In this document: in pieces, positions 26,037 through 34,188 of the stretch
Layout: the number at the start of each line of letters is the position of its first letter
How positions within the stretch are numbered: the stretch's first letter is position 1
Assembly: GCA_964511665.1 (NCBI GenBank)
Contig: CAZEHA010000034.1
Location: forward strand, 1 to 39,934
Reading direction: 5' to 3'
Length of the DNA: 39,934 nucleotides
Origin: JAGOEF01 sp964511665
GTDB lineage: Bacteria > Bacteroidota > Bacteroidia > Bacteroidales > ML635J-15
Program-made: the position numbers and the translations under genes
The notes under the pieces: model-generated
Told to the model about the DNA's origin: nothing
Databases searched by the model: none
Seen by the model: the letters and a program-made list of their open reading frames with translations, nothing else

Positions 26037-26775
26037 GGTAAGACCTGATAAATTCAGACAATACCTTGATGACCTTGGGAATGTTATCCTTAAATGTTTT
26101 TAATACTTCTTCGAGATTAACCGGAGCTTCGTTGGTTTTCCAGCAGTCGTAATCGGTAGAAAGCGCCAGAATGGCATAGCGAATTCCGGCCTCGTTGGCA
26201 AGTATGGTTTCGGGAGCAGTACTCATATTAATAATATCGGCACCCCACATTCTAAACATCTTCGATTCGGCAATGCTTGAGAAACGGGGCCCCTCAATGG
26301 TGATTACCGTTGCTTTGCTATGGTAGGTACATGCTTGCTTTTGGGCGGCTTTCGCCAATTGATCGCGTAGCTCATAGTCGTAGGGTTCTGCCATGGGTGT
26401 GTGTTTCATCTGGCCCTTTTCGAAGCTATCGAAAAAACTGAGTCGCCTAAGGCGGGTAAAATCGATAAACTGGTCGGGTATGATAAAATCTCCTCTGCCA
26501 ATTTCTTCTCGTAGGCTTCCACAGGCGGTGGTAGCTATAATACACGAGCATCCCAATTTTTTCAGAGCCCAAATGTTAGCGGCATTGTTTACCTGTGTTG
26601 GGGGAATTTCGTGGGAGTCGCCATGCCGCGAAATAAATGCCACATTGCGGTGGGCAAATACGGCTTTTTTTATGGATGAAGAAGTGTCGCCATAGGGCGT
26701 TGCAATCACTGTTGTGTTGGTGAATTCTAAAAAATCGGGATGTTCAAGGCCTGTACCTCCAATTATTCCAATCAT
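26023..26775 (-). CDS. mtnP: S-methyl-5'-thioadenosine phosphorylase
   Basis: 250 residues. It cleaves methylthioadenosine with phosphate to adenine and methylthioribose-1-phosphate, recycling the by-product of polyamine or related synthesis. The match to the MTAP/PNP family is strong: IGIIGGTGLE (phosphate loop), SRHGDSHEIPP, VNNAANIWALKKLGC, TTACGSLREEIGRGD, then the MTAP-specific IEGPRFSS.AESKMFR, ADIINMST.PE and STDYDCWK. These last motifs favour MTAP over inosine/guanosine phosphorylase. Its ATG overlaps the stop of the TPR gene (ATGA). No mtnA, mtnB or mtnD gene is seen here. Confidence 0.9.
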   Translation of the reverse strand: MIGIIGGTGLEHPDFLEFTNTTVIATPYGDTSSSIKKAVFAHRNVAFISRHGDSHEIPPTQVNNAANIWALKKLGCSCIIATTACGSLREEIGRGDFIIPDQFIDFTRLRRLSFFDSFEKGQMKHTPMAEPYDYELRDQLAKAAQKQACTYHSKATVITIEGPRFSSIAESKMFRMWGADIINMSTAPETILANEAGIRYAILALSTDYDCWKTNEAPVNLEEVLKTFKDNIPKVIKVLSEFIRSYHDPE

Positions 26776-27545
26776 TGTTCACTTTGTTTTGGAGGGAAAA
26801 GGCGCTGGTTGATTTCGTAATCGTCGGGGAAATACTTTAATCCCATGCGCAGTATTTGTTTTGCGCTATCGGCAAGATAAACCGAGTCTTCCTGCATCAG
26901 AAAGTCGTAATACAATACAAAGCCTTTCTGCATTAAATAGTGGGTGTTTTCGTTGTTGGGCAACTCGTTTGCCTTAGCGGCTTCGAAAAATTCTTCGATA
27001 GATTCGCGCGCCGACACACGATCGAGCAGATATAAGTCGAGTACACCTTTTATGAAGGTAATATGGGTATTGTTCACTATACGCAAGAATTTTCGATACA
27101 GCGAAACCGCCTTAGAGTATTTTTTTTCGAGAATCATTTGGTCGGCCATGGGTAAGCCCGAGTAAACCACCTCATCGAGTATATCGTTGTTGTCGGGAAA
27201 AAACTCACCTCCGCGGCGATCGCGTTTTTTTGCATCGATAGCGTATTTAAGCGCCAAATTATAAGCCTTCTCCAGTTCGGGGTCATCATACAATAATGTG
27301 GGGTCGGCATTTACAAGATGATGGATTTTATTGTAACACATAGCCAGATAGAGATACACCTCAGGGTCGCTTTTGTATTTTTCTTTTAGCAGCATGCGTT
27401 CGGCCTTAAATGCACAATCCTGATACTGACCTTCTTCGTATAATGCTGCCAGCTTATCGTGGTATCCGTTTTTTACTTGTGCCGTGCTAATATTGAAACC
27501 TGCGGTTATCAGGAATGCAATTAAAAAAACAATTGTTTTCTTCAT
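26772..27545 (-). CDS. Secreted TPR-like protein
   Basis: About 257 residues. ATG 27545 gives a clean signal peptide (MKKTIVFLIAFLITAG...STAQ); ATG 27554 is also possible. The mature part is all-helical with TPR-like pairs: KLAALYEEGQYQDCAFKAERML, VYLYLAMCYNKI, MILEKKYSKAVSLYRKFLR, and a closing MGLKYFPDDYEINQRLFP. It is probably periplasmic. It lies 53 bp after porE and overlaps mtnP by 4 nt. PorE proteins also carry TPRs, so a scaffolding role alongside PorE is conceivable, but no family was recognised. Confidence 0.7.
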   Translation of the reverse strand: MKKTIVFLIAFLITAGFNISTAQVKNGYHDKLAALYEEGQYQDCAFKAERMLLKEKYKSDPEVYLYLAMCYNKIHHLVNADPTLLYDDPELEKAYNLALKYAIDAKKRDRRGGEFFPDNNDILDEVVYSGLPMADQMILEKKYSKAVSLYRKFLRIVNNTHITFIKGVLDLYLLDRVSARESIEEFFEAAKANELPNNENTHYLMQKGFVLYYDFLMQEDSVYLADSAKQILRMGLKYFPDDYEINQRLFPPKQSEQ

Positions 27546-27598
27546 ATACTTCATCAATCGGTTATTGAAAGATTTGTAATTCTAAAATCATACCATTA

Positions 27599-29587
27599 TT
27601 AATCAAGGTCGGGAATATAATTGTTGCCAATAACTTTAAATTCGATTCTTCGATTCATTTGATTGGCTATTTCCTGTTTCTCTTTGTCGAGCGAAAGAAT
27701 ATAATCTTCGTTCAGCACAGTGCCTACGCTCAGCCACGCGTATTCGGCAATTGCCTTGCGGATTTGTTTCGGTTTGGTCTCTCCATAACCTACGCCTTTC
27801 ATTCGTCCTGCTTGTATGCCATTGTCAACGAGATACTGTTTCACACTGGCGATACGCTTATTGCTGAGTTCCATATTCGATTCTTCGGTGCCAACCATAT
27901 CGGTGTGTGCCGACAATTCAATAATTAAATTAGGGTTGTCTTGCAACAGTCTGATTAATTGATTCAAATTGGTTTTCGACGTTTCGGTAAGCGACCATTT
28001 TCCAAATTCAAATTCTATGTTTGGAATTTCGAAGGTTTTGTTGGTGGTTTCGAGCATTACCACTCTTTCGAAAGTGTAATCAAAGTCGAGAGTGTCGGTA
28101 CTTAGTCTTCCCTTTCCGTTGAAATACCCGTTCTTATTTACCACATACACATAGTCGGTTTTGTGCTTTAACCTAAAATTGAATTTATATTCTTTTTCGC
28201 GACTGGTTGTATCTGAAAACATAGAGCCATCGCTGCCGTAAAGAATTACTACGGCAGAATCTATCGTGGCTTTAGTGTCTAAATCTCGAACTGTACCTTC
28301 GAAGGCATACACTACGGGAGGTTTTTCGAAATAATAGATATCTTCTTTACGCGAGCCTTTGCGGTCGGATGTAAAAAATCCTTTATCTTTATCGGCATAG
28401 TAATAAATGCCAAAGTCGTTGCCGTTGCTGTTGAACGGAGGTTTCATGTTAACAACTATCCATTTTTTGTTCTCGTCGCGGTAGGCTTTGTAGATATCGA
28501 GCCCCCCCATGTTGGGATGCCTGTCGCTACTGAAATACAAACTGCCATCAGCCCTCATAAAAGGGAATAGTTCATCGCCTTTGGTGTTGATAACCGGTCC
28601 CATGTTTTTGGGTTTCCCCCATCCCGAGCCTTCTTTTTCGCAATACCACAGGTCTGCTCCGCCAAACCCTCCGTCTTTGCGCGACGAAAAATACAAGGTG
28701 TTGCCGTCGGGCGATATGGCCGGATGGCCAAATGATATACTGTCGGCCAGAATATCAACACGCTCGGGGTTCATCCATACACCATCAACTTTTGATGCTT
28801 TGTAAATCTGACAGCCAAGTTTTTTCCCTTTCTCTTTTTTACACGAAGTAAAATATAAATCGCGTCCATCGTTAGCCAGGTGGCAAGAACCTTCATCGTA
28901 TTCGGTATTCAGTGAATCGAGAGGTGTTGCATCGCTCCATTTGCCCTGACGATCGAGCTTTATCATGAACAAATCAGAAAACTTTTCACCGGTAATGCCA
29001 CTGGTTTTTTTCCCCTTGGCTTCTTTACGGGTTGACGAAAAATATAAATGATCGAAACCGTCTTTTTCTACCACCGATGGGCAGAAATCATTCTCCTTAG
29101 AATTGGTGAATTTAAACTTGTCGGCTGAGAAACGCGAGCGCTCTTCGACCCATTGCAGTGCCAGCTCGCACGACTCAACACCCAACATGGACAACGAATC
29201 GCCCGGATCAATCGCTAAGGCCTTTTTAAACTCTTCGATGGCATTTTCATACTCTCCCGACAGCTTTGATGTTAAACCCAATTTGTAGTGAACGTCAACG
29301 GCTAAATGGCCCTTTACCGCTTTTCGGTAGTTAGTTCTCGCTTTTTTGAAATTGTTGATGTTAAAATAACATTCTCCAATTTTGAAATACACTTCTTGTT
29401 TTGTGCGCTTGTCTTTTATTTTTCGCAACAACGACTGATACGTTTCAAGAGCACGGTAGTATTCTCCGGCTTCGTAAATTTCATCGGCCTTTTTTAGCCG
29501 CTTCTCCTGTGCAAACAGTGCTTCCGGCATCATTGCCGATAGCACAATAACTGCCAGAAATACATATATATAATGCCTAGCGCTCAT
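27599..29587 (-). CDS. porE: PorE-like T9SS protein: TPR, WD40-like propeller, CRD and OmpA domains
   Basis: 662 residues. Signal peptide (to about residue 27, ALFAQEK), TPR helices (~28-150), a beta-propeller with PD40 blades (~155-415: DHLYFSSTRKE, PAISPDGNTLYFSSRKDGG, GSLYFSSDRHPN), a carboxypeptidase-regulatory-like beta domain (~425-520: FEGTVRDLDT), and a C-terminal OmpA domain (~532-655: NIEFEFGKWSL, LSAHTDMVGTEESN, LSNKRIASVKQYL, RRIEFKV). This domain order is that of PorE, which anchors the T9SS to peptidoglycan. OmpA proteins with propellers are common in Bacteroidota, so the specific identity is strong but not certain. It is the first gene of a six-gene run ending at yidD. Confidence 0.75.
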   Translation of the reverse strand: MSARHYIYVFLAVIVLSAMMPEALFAQEKRLKKADEIYEAGEYYRALETYQSLLRKIKDKRTKQEVYFKIGECYFNINNFKKARTNYRKAVKGHLAVDVHYKLGLTSKLSGEYENAIEEFKKALAIDPGDSLSMLGVESCELALQWVEERSRFSADKFKFTNSKENDFCPSVVEKDGFDHLYFSSTRKEAKGKKTSGITGEKFSDLFMIKLDRQGKWSDATPLDSLNTEYDEGSCHLANDGRDLYFTSCKKEKGKKLGCQIYKASKVDGVWMNPERVDILADSISFGHPAISPDGNTLYFSSRKDGGFGGADLWYCEKEGSGWGKPKNMGPVINTKGDELFPFMRADGSLYFSSDRHPNMGGLDIYKAYRDENKKWIVVNMKPPFNSNGNDFGIYYYADKDKGFFTSDRKGSRKEDIYYFEKPPVVYAFEGTVRDLDTKATIDSAVVILYGSDGSMFSDTTSREKEYKFNFRLKHKTDYVYVVNKNGYFNGKGRLSTDTLDFDYTFERVVMLETTNKTFEIPNIEFEFGKWSLTETSKTNLNQLIRLLQDNPNLIIELSAHTDMVGTEESNMELSNKRIASVKQYLVDNGIQAGRMKGVGYGETKPKQIRKAIAEYAWLSVGTVLNEDYILSLDKEKQEIANQMNRRIEFKVIGNNYIPDLD

Positions 29588-29676
29588 CTTTAGTTTTGAA
29601 GTAACGAAAATATCAATAAAAAATTATCTGAAGCACACTTGGTAAAAAAAATAATTAACAGTTTTCTTAATAAATA

Positions 29677-29708
29677 TTTGCATGACAAATTATATTGTTT
29701 TAAATTTG
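29677..29708 (+). promoter_or_regulatory. Promoter of tetR-led efflux operon
   Basis: TTTG at 29677-29680 and TAAATTTG at 29701-29708 with 20 bp between: the best match in the window to the Bacteroidota -33/-7 promoter. Transcription would start about 29714-29717, 25 nt before the tetR ATG. ATTTG-TC-CAAAT (29704-29715) is a small inverted repeat over the -7 box and the start point, a fitting operator for a TetR repressor. Confidence 0.7.
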
Positions 29709-29713
29709 TCCAA

Positions 29714-29748
29714 ATGGTTAAATAAAATGGTTAAAATTAATGGTTAAA
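29714..29748 (+). repeat. Three 13-bp-spaced copies of ATGGTTAAA over the tetR start
   Basis: ATGGTTAAA occurs at 29714-29722, 29727-29735 and 29740-29748, each exactly 13 bp after the last. The third copy contains the tetR start codon and first codons (Met-Val-Lys). The first two ATGs open tiny frames that stop after 3 and 6 codons. The repeats sit just after the predicted transcription start, so they may be a regulator-binding array, a set of decoy start codons, or the trace of a local triplication. Confidence 0.75.
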
Positions 29749-30357
29749 GATCGTAAAGATGTTGAAAATGCCGAGCAACGTATATTCGATGCCGCAGTAG
29801 GAGTGTTTCTCGAAAAAGGCTACGATGGTGCACGGATGCAGGAAATAGCCGAACGTGCAGGAATAAACAAAGCATTATTGCATTATTATTATCGAAGCAA
29901 GGAGCGATTGTTTAAGCAGGTGTTTGTTTCGTTGCTTAGTGGAATGATATCAAATTTATCGAATGCACTCGAAGGAAGTATGTCATTCGAGGAGAAGCTT
30001 TACATTTTTAGTAGGGAGTATATCGGTTTTTTGCAGCATAACCCTCAAATGCCTATTTTTCTGTTAAACGAAATAAGGTTGCATCCTCAGTTGTTGGCCG
30101 AAGCAGCCCGAGAGATGAATCTGCCACAAATACTGAAAATGTATCGCGACGAAATATTTCATGCACTCGGAAACAAGAATCTCGACGATATGCAGCAATT
30201 GCACAGTATTGTTAATATTATTTCGTTGCTGGTTTTTCCGGTGGCAGCACAACCTGTTATTCAAATGATTTTTAACATTGACAACGATACCTATTCCCGT
30301 TTCCTCAACGAACGTAAAACGATTGTTCCCAACGCTGTGTTACAAATAATTGAATAG
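29740..30357 (+). CDS. TetR/AcrR family transcriptional regulator
   Basis: 205 residues. N-terminal TetR helix-turn-helix: RIFDAAVGVFLEKGYDGARMQEIAERAGINKALL then YYYRSKERLF (residues ~14-58). The C-terminal ligand domain is helical and not specific. It leads an operon with tolC (3-bp gap) and the YbhGFSR-like transport genes; in E. coli the TetR protein CecR likewise controls ybhGFSR. A candidate palindromic operator overlaps its promoter, so self-repression relieved by an exported compound is likely. Ligand unknown. Confidence 0.9.
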   Translation: MVKDRKDVENAEQRIFDAAVGVFLEKGYDGARMQEIAERAGINKALLHYYYRSKERLFKQVFVSLLSGMISNLSNALEGSMSFEEKLYIFSREYIGFLQHNPQMPIFLLNEIRLHPQLLAEAAREMNLPQILKMYRDEIFHALGNKNLDDMQQLHSIVNIISLLVFPVAAQPVIQMIFNIDNDTYSRFLNERKTIVPNAVLQIIE

Positions 30358-30360
30358 ACC

Positions 30361-31635
30361 ATGAGAATTTTACCTCTTATTACATTGTTGTTCCTGTCTT
30401 TTGGTTTTGCATCAGGGCAGGCAGAAGTGCTTAGTCTCGATTCCTGCTTGCGTGTTTCGGTAGCGAATCATCCGGCATCGCAACAGTTTCGGTTGCTGAA
30501 TGAAAAACACGAAGCTGAAAAATCGTCATTATCAATAGCATATCTTCCTTCTGTATCGCTATATGCACAAGCCAGTTGGCAAAACGAAGTTACCAATATC
30601 GACATTGCAGTGCCGTTTTTACCCCAACCCTTGGTTGATATCTCTAAAGACCAGTACCGCGTGTTTCTCGATGTGAAGCAAAGTATTTGGGATGGTGGCT
30701 TTTCGCGCAAGGCAAAGATTATGGAAGATGCGATGTTTTCGGCAGATATGGCTGGAGTCGAAAATGAATTGTTCCGGTTCGTTAAGCAGGTTAGCGAAGT
30801 GTATTTTGTGTGCTTAAAGTTGCAAAAGCAGGAAGAATTACTGGTAGTGAAAAAATGGCAACTTCAATCGAAACTTGATGATTTGCAGTCGGCGCAAAAC
30901 CATGGTTTGGTGCTGCAGGATGCTGTTGACCGGCTTGAATCGGAAATACTGGGTGTTGAACAAAAAATCATAGAAGTTCACTACGAGGCCATAGCTGTTA
31001 GAAAAATGCTGGGTACATGGATGCATACCGAGATCGATGAGTTTGTGCAGCTGAGCATTCCATCGGCCGATATTGTTCCAAAAGAACAAGCTGTAAGTTA
31101 CGAAACCATGCAGTTGAAGGCATTGCAACAAAGTTTGAAATCGAGGGAATTGCTTGTGGCTACAAACCGATATCCCAAAATATATGCTTTTTCGCAGGCC
31201 GGTTACGGGCGCCCGGCACTTAATATGCTGTCGAATGAATTTGAACCGTATGTTGTAGTGGGGGCAAAGTTGGTGTGGACGCCTTACGACTGGGGCAAAA
31301 CAAAAAACGACATGCAATCGCTTAAAATACAACAGAGAATATTCGACACACGCATCAGTCAGGTAGAGCATCAACGTAATGCATTGCTAGAAGCACAATG
31401 GCAGCGAATCGAAAAGACCCGTAAACTCTTACAGAAAGACGAAGAAATAGTGGCTTTAAAGCAAAAAATTATGCTTTCGGCCGAAGCCCGTTTGCGCGAG
31501 GGGGTTCTTACGCTTACCGATTATTTGAATGCCGTAAACGATGAACTTGCGGCAAGGCTTAACTTCGAAATGCATCTGATAGAACAAGCTGAAGCTGTGC
31601 TTGTGTATAATTTATTGCAGGGAAAAACTTATTAA
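30361..31635 (+). CDS. TolC-family outer-membrane efflux protein
   Basis: 424 residues with a signal peptide (MRILPLITLLFLSFGFASGQ). It shows the OMF plan: L.LDSCLRVSVANHPA as the first helix, a beta-strand ...YLPSVSLYAQASW, long helices, a second strand (YPKIYAFSQAGYG), VWTPYDWGKTKNDM and a closing LREGVLTLTDYLNAVNDEL helix. It forms the outer-membrane duct for the ABC exporter encoded downstream. It starts 3 bp after tetR and ends 10 bp before the hlyD-like gene. Confidence 0.88.
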   Translation: MRILPLITLLFLSFGFASGQAEVLSLDSCLRVSVANHPASQQFRLLNEKHEAEKSSLSIAYLPSVSLYAQASWQNEVTNIDIAVPFLPQPLVDISKDQYRVFLDVKQSIWDGGFSRKAKIMEDAMFSADMAGVENELFRFVKQVSEVYFVCLKLQKQEELLVVKKWQLQSKLDDLQSAQNHGLVLQDAVDRLESEILGVEQKIIEVHYEAIAVRKMLGTWMHTEIDEFVQLSIPSADIVPKEQAVSYETMQLKALQQSLKSRELLVATNRYPKIYAFSQAGYGRPALNMLSNEFEPYVVVGAKLVWTPYDWGKTKNDMQSLKIQQRIFDTRISQVEHQRNALLEAQWQRIEKTRKLLQKDEEIVALKQKIMLSAEARLREGVLTLTDYLNAVNDELAARLNFEMHLIEQAEAVLVYNLLQGKTY

Positions 31636-31645
31636 TGGTACAACT

Positions 31646-32533
31646 ATGAAAATACAACTGTTCTTTTTTCTGATTGTTATTATGGCTGCTTACTCATGTG
31701 GCAGTCGTAATGAATTGCCCGATGCCTACGGAAATTTTGAATCGGATCCATTGTTGATTTCGGCAGAAGCATCGGGTAAGATACTGTATTCTAATGTGGA
31801 ACCCGGACAGGCAATTACCCGAGGCGATACCCTGCTTGTAGCAGATACTGTATTGGCAGTATTGCAGAAAAACCAACTGTTGACGCAAAAAAAGGCGGTG
31901 AGCGTTAAATTCGGCAACATTGTAAGCCAGGCGGCTGTGCTCGAAGAACAATTGCTGGCATTGCAATTTGAGCATCAGCGCATCGAAAAATTATTTGCCG
32001 ATAAAGCGGCAACACAAAAACAGCTCGATGATATTGCATCGCAAATCAGTGTGATGCAAAAACAGATAGAAAGTGTGAAATCGCAAAATGCATCGGTGTT
32101 TGCAGAACTCGACCTGATAGATGCTCAAATTGCCATTGTTGATGAGCAAATTCGCAGGTCAACAATAGTAAGCCCTGTGTCGGGGCTGATACTCGATAGC
32201 TTTGTGAAGACCCATGAACTGGTAAGTCAGGGAAGGCCAGTGTGCGAAATTGCCGATTTGTCGCAACTTACCCTTAGGGCATATATAAGTGCCCTACAAC
32301 TCAGCAACATTGCAATTGGTCAACAGGTTCAGGTGTTTTACGATGAATCGGCTGGCAAGCTTACCTCGCTAACAGGCATCATTTCATGGATCAGCGATGA
32401 GGCTGAGTTTACACCTAAAATTATTCAAACACGCGACGAAAGGGTGCATCTGGTGTATGCCGTAAAAATTACTGTGCCCAACAATGGCGCATTAAAAATT
32501 GGTATGCCCGGTGAGGTTAAATTCAAAAAATAA
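31646..32533 (+). CDS. HlyD-like membrane fusion protein (YbhG-like)
   Basis: 295 residues from ATG 31646; an open stretch before it lies inside tolC. The N-terminus is a signal or lipoprotein leader (FFFLIVIMAAYSCGS, possible acylated Cys). A lipoyl half (ILYSNVEPGQAITRGDTL) leads into a long coiled-coil hairpin (~65-165), then STIVSPVSGLILD and a beta-barrel part (LTLRAYISALQL). Such adaptors link an inner-membrane ABC pump to a TolC duct. It is placed between tolC and the two ATPase genes, as YbhG is next to YbhF. Confidence 0.88.
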   Translation: MKIQLFFFLIVIMAAYSCGSRNELPDAYGNFESDPLLISAEASGKILYSNVEPGQAITRGDTLLVADTVLAVLQKNQLLTQKKAVSVKFGNIVSQAAVLEEQLLALQFEHQRIEKLFADKAATQKQLDDIASQISVMQKQIESVKSQNASVFAELDLIDAQIAIVDEQIRRSTIVSPVSGLILDSFVKTHELVSQGRPVCEIADLSQLTLRAYISALQLSNIAIGQQVQVFYDESAGKLTSLTGIISWISDEAEFTPKIIQTRDERVHLVYAVKITVPNNGALKIGMPGEVKFKK

Positions 32534-32539
32534 AGCGAA

Positions 32540-33448
32540 GTGCCAGTTATCGAAATAAAAGACTTATCGAAAAGCTATCACAACAAGGAGGCTTTAAAAG
32601 GCATCAGTTTTGGTGTGGAGCATAACGAATTTTTCGGTTTGATAGGGCCTGACGGTGCTGGTAAAACTACGCTGATGCGAATCATGGCCAGTTTGTTGCT
32701 TGCCGACAAGGGTAGCGTAGTTATGTCAGGTCTCGATGTGGTGGCCGACTACAAAAAACTGCGCGGCATACTGGGCTATATGCCCGGAAGCTTTTCTCTC
32801 TATCAGGATCTTACTGTTGAAGAAAACCTGAAATTTTTCGCAACGGTTTTCGGTACCACCATACACGAAAACTATCACCTTATCAGAGATATTTACGTGC
32901 AGATAGAGCCTTTTAAAAAGCGTCGTGCCGGAAAACTTTCGGGTGGGATGAAGCAAAAGCTGGCGCTGTGTTGTGCTTTAATACATAAACCCGAGATTCT
33001 CATTCTCGATGAGCCAACCACCGGCGTTGATGCCGTGTCGCGCAAGGAATTCTGGGAAATGCTGCAACGCCTTCAGCAACAAGGGCTTACTATTATAGTT
33101 TCTACTCCCTATATGGACGATGCCGGTAAATGCAATCGTGTTGCCCTGATGCAGGATGGCAATATGCTTGCCGTAGGCACTACAGCAGAAATTACGGCTA
33201 CATACGACGAAACCATTTTTGCCATTGTTTCGGGCGAAGCGTTTCGGTGCAAACAACGGCTGACTACGTTACAAGGAGTGTCGTCGGTATATTCGTTCGG
33301 AAAAGAAATTCATGTATCGGTTCCGGTAGGTACTATTGGGGAACCCGACATAGCCCGATGGCTGCAAGCAGAGGGTATTTCAAATTTTACCGTAGAAATC
33401 AGGCAGGCTCAAATCGAAGATGTGTTTTTAAAGCAAATGCAGCAATAA
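32540..33448 (+). CDS. ABC transporter ATP-binding subunit 1 (YbhF N-half-like)
   Basis: 302 residues from a GTG start 6 bp after the hlyD gene. Walker A GPDGAGKTT (36-44), signature LSGGM (133-137) and Walker B LILDEP (154-159) are intact. However the Q-loop glutamine is Gly (MPGSFSLY, residue 83) and the switch histidine is Pro (STPYMDDA, residue 190). A ~90-residue C-terminal extension follows, as in YbhF halves. From memory, the N-half of E. coli YbhF also lacks the switch His. It should bind ATP but probably has weak or no hydrolysis at its own site, and lends its good signature motif to the partner ATPase, whose gene starts 2 bp later. Confidence 0.9.
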   Translation: MPVIEIKDLSKSYHNKEALKGISFGVEHNEFFGLIGPDGAGKTTLMRIMASLLLADKGSVVMSGLDVVADYKKLRGILGYMPGSFSLYQDLTVEENLKFFATVFGTTIHENYHLIRDIYVQIEPFKKRRAGKLSGGMKQKLALCCALIHKPEILILDEPTTGVDAVSRKEFWEMLQRLQQQGLTIIVSTPYMDDAGKCNRVALMQDGNMLAVGTTAEITATYDETIFAIVSGEAFRCKQRLTTLQGVSSVYSFGKEIHVSVPVGTIGEPDIARWLQAEGISNFTVEIRQAQIEDVFLKQMQQ

Positions 33449-33450
33449 CA

Positions 33451-34188
33451 ATGGAACGCGAAATAATCATAAAAGCCGAAAACATGGTGAAGAAGTTCGG
33501 AAACTTTGTAGCCAATCACTGCCTGAACTTTGAGGTGTACAGGGGAGAGATTTTTGGCTTTCTCGGAGCCAATGGTGCCGGCAAAACCACAGCCATAAAA
33601 ATACTGTGCGGATTGTCGTATCCAACTTCGGGTACAATAAGCGTAGCTGGCTTCGATGTGTACAGGCAACGCGAACAGATAAAGCGAAATATTGGTTACA
33701 TGAGCCAAAAGTTTTCGCTGTACGAAGACCTGAGCATACGCGAAAATATTCGTTTTTTTGCAGGTATCTACGGGTTGAAGCGCGATTATATCAGAAAGCG
33801 TACCGAAGAATTGCTCGAAGAGTTGCAGATAACTCATCTTGGGAATGAACTCATTGCTGATTTGCCATTGGGATGGCGACAAAAGCTGGCTTTTTCGGTA
33901 GCGGTGTTTCACCGTCCGCAAATAGTATTTCTCGATGAACCCACCAGTGGTGTTGACCCTGCCACACGTCGTCAGTTCTGGGATATGATTAACCGCGCTG
34001 CTGCCGGCGGCATCACAGTGTTTGTTACCACACATTATATGGACGAAGCCGAATATTGCGACCGCCTCAGCATTATGGTCGATGGCCGCATCGATGCACT
34101 CGATACACCGGCCGGCTTAAAAGAACAACTTGGTGTTGACAATATCGACGATGTATTTTTGAAACTGGTACGAAACAAAACAGTATGA
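33451..34188 (+). CDS. ABC transporter ATP-binding subunit 2 (YbhF C-half-like)
   Basis: 245 residues from ATG 33451; the longer open frame upstream overlaps subunit 1 in another frame and is not used. Walker A GANGAGKTT (39-47), Q-loop Gln (MSQKFSLY), Walker B VFLDEP with the catalytic Glu, and the switch His (TTHYMDEA, H195) are intact. The signature is degenerate (LPLGWRQ at 138-144 in place of LSGGxxQ), as I recall for the YbhF C-half. It is the likely hydrolysing subunit of a heterodimer. The last 4 bp overlap the ATG of permease 1. Confidence 0.9.
   Translation: MEREIIIKAENMVKKFGNFVANHCLNFEVYRGEIFGFLGANGAGKTTAIKILCGLSYPTSGTISVAGFDVYRQREQIKRNIGYMSQKFSLYEDLSIRENIRFFAGIYGLKRDYIRKRTEELLEELQITHLGNELIADLPLGWRQKLAFSVAVFHRPQIVFLDEPTSGVDPATRRQFWDMINRAAAGGITVFVTTHYMDEAEYCDRLSIMVDGRIDALDTPAGLKEQLGVDNIDDVFLKLVRNKTV

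Noticed and set aside
30838..31374. A 178-residue open frame antisense to tolC.
   Set aside because: It is a shadow frame rich in His, Cys and Phe without family features; the sense strand is a clear OMF gene.
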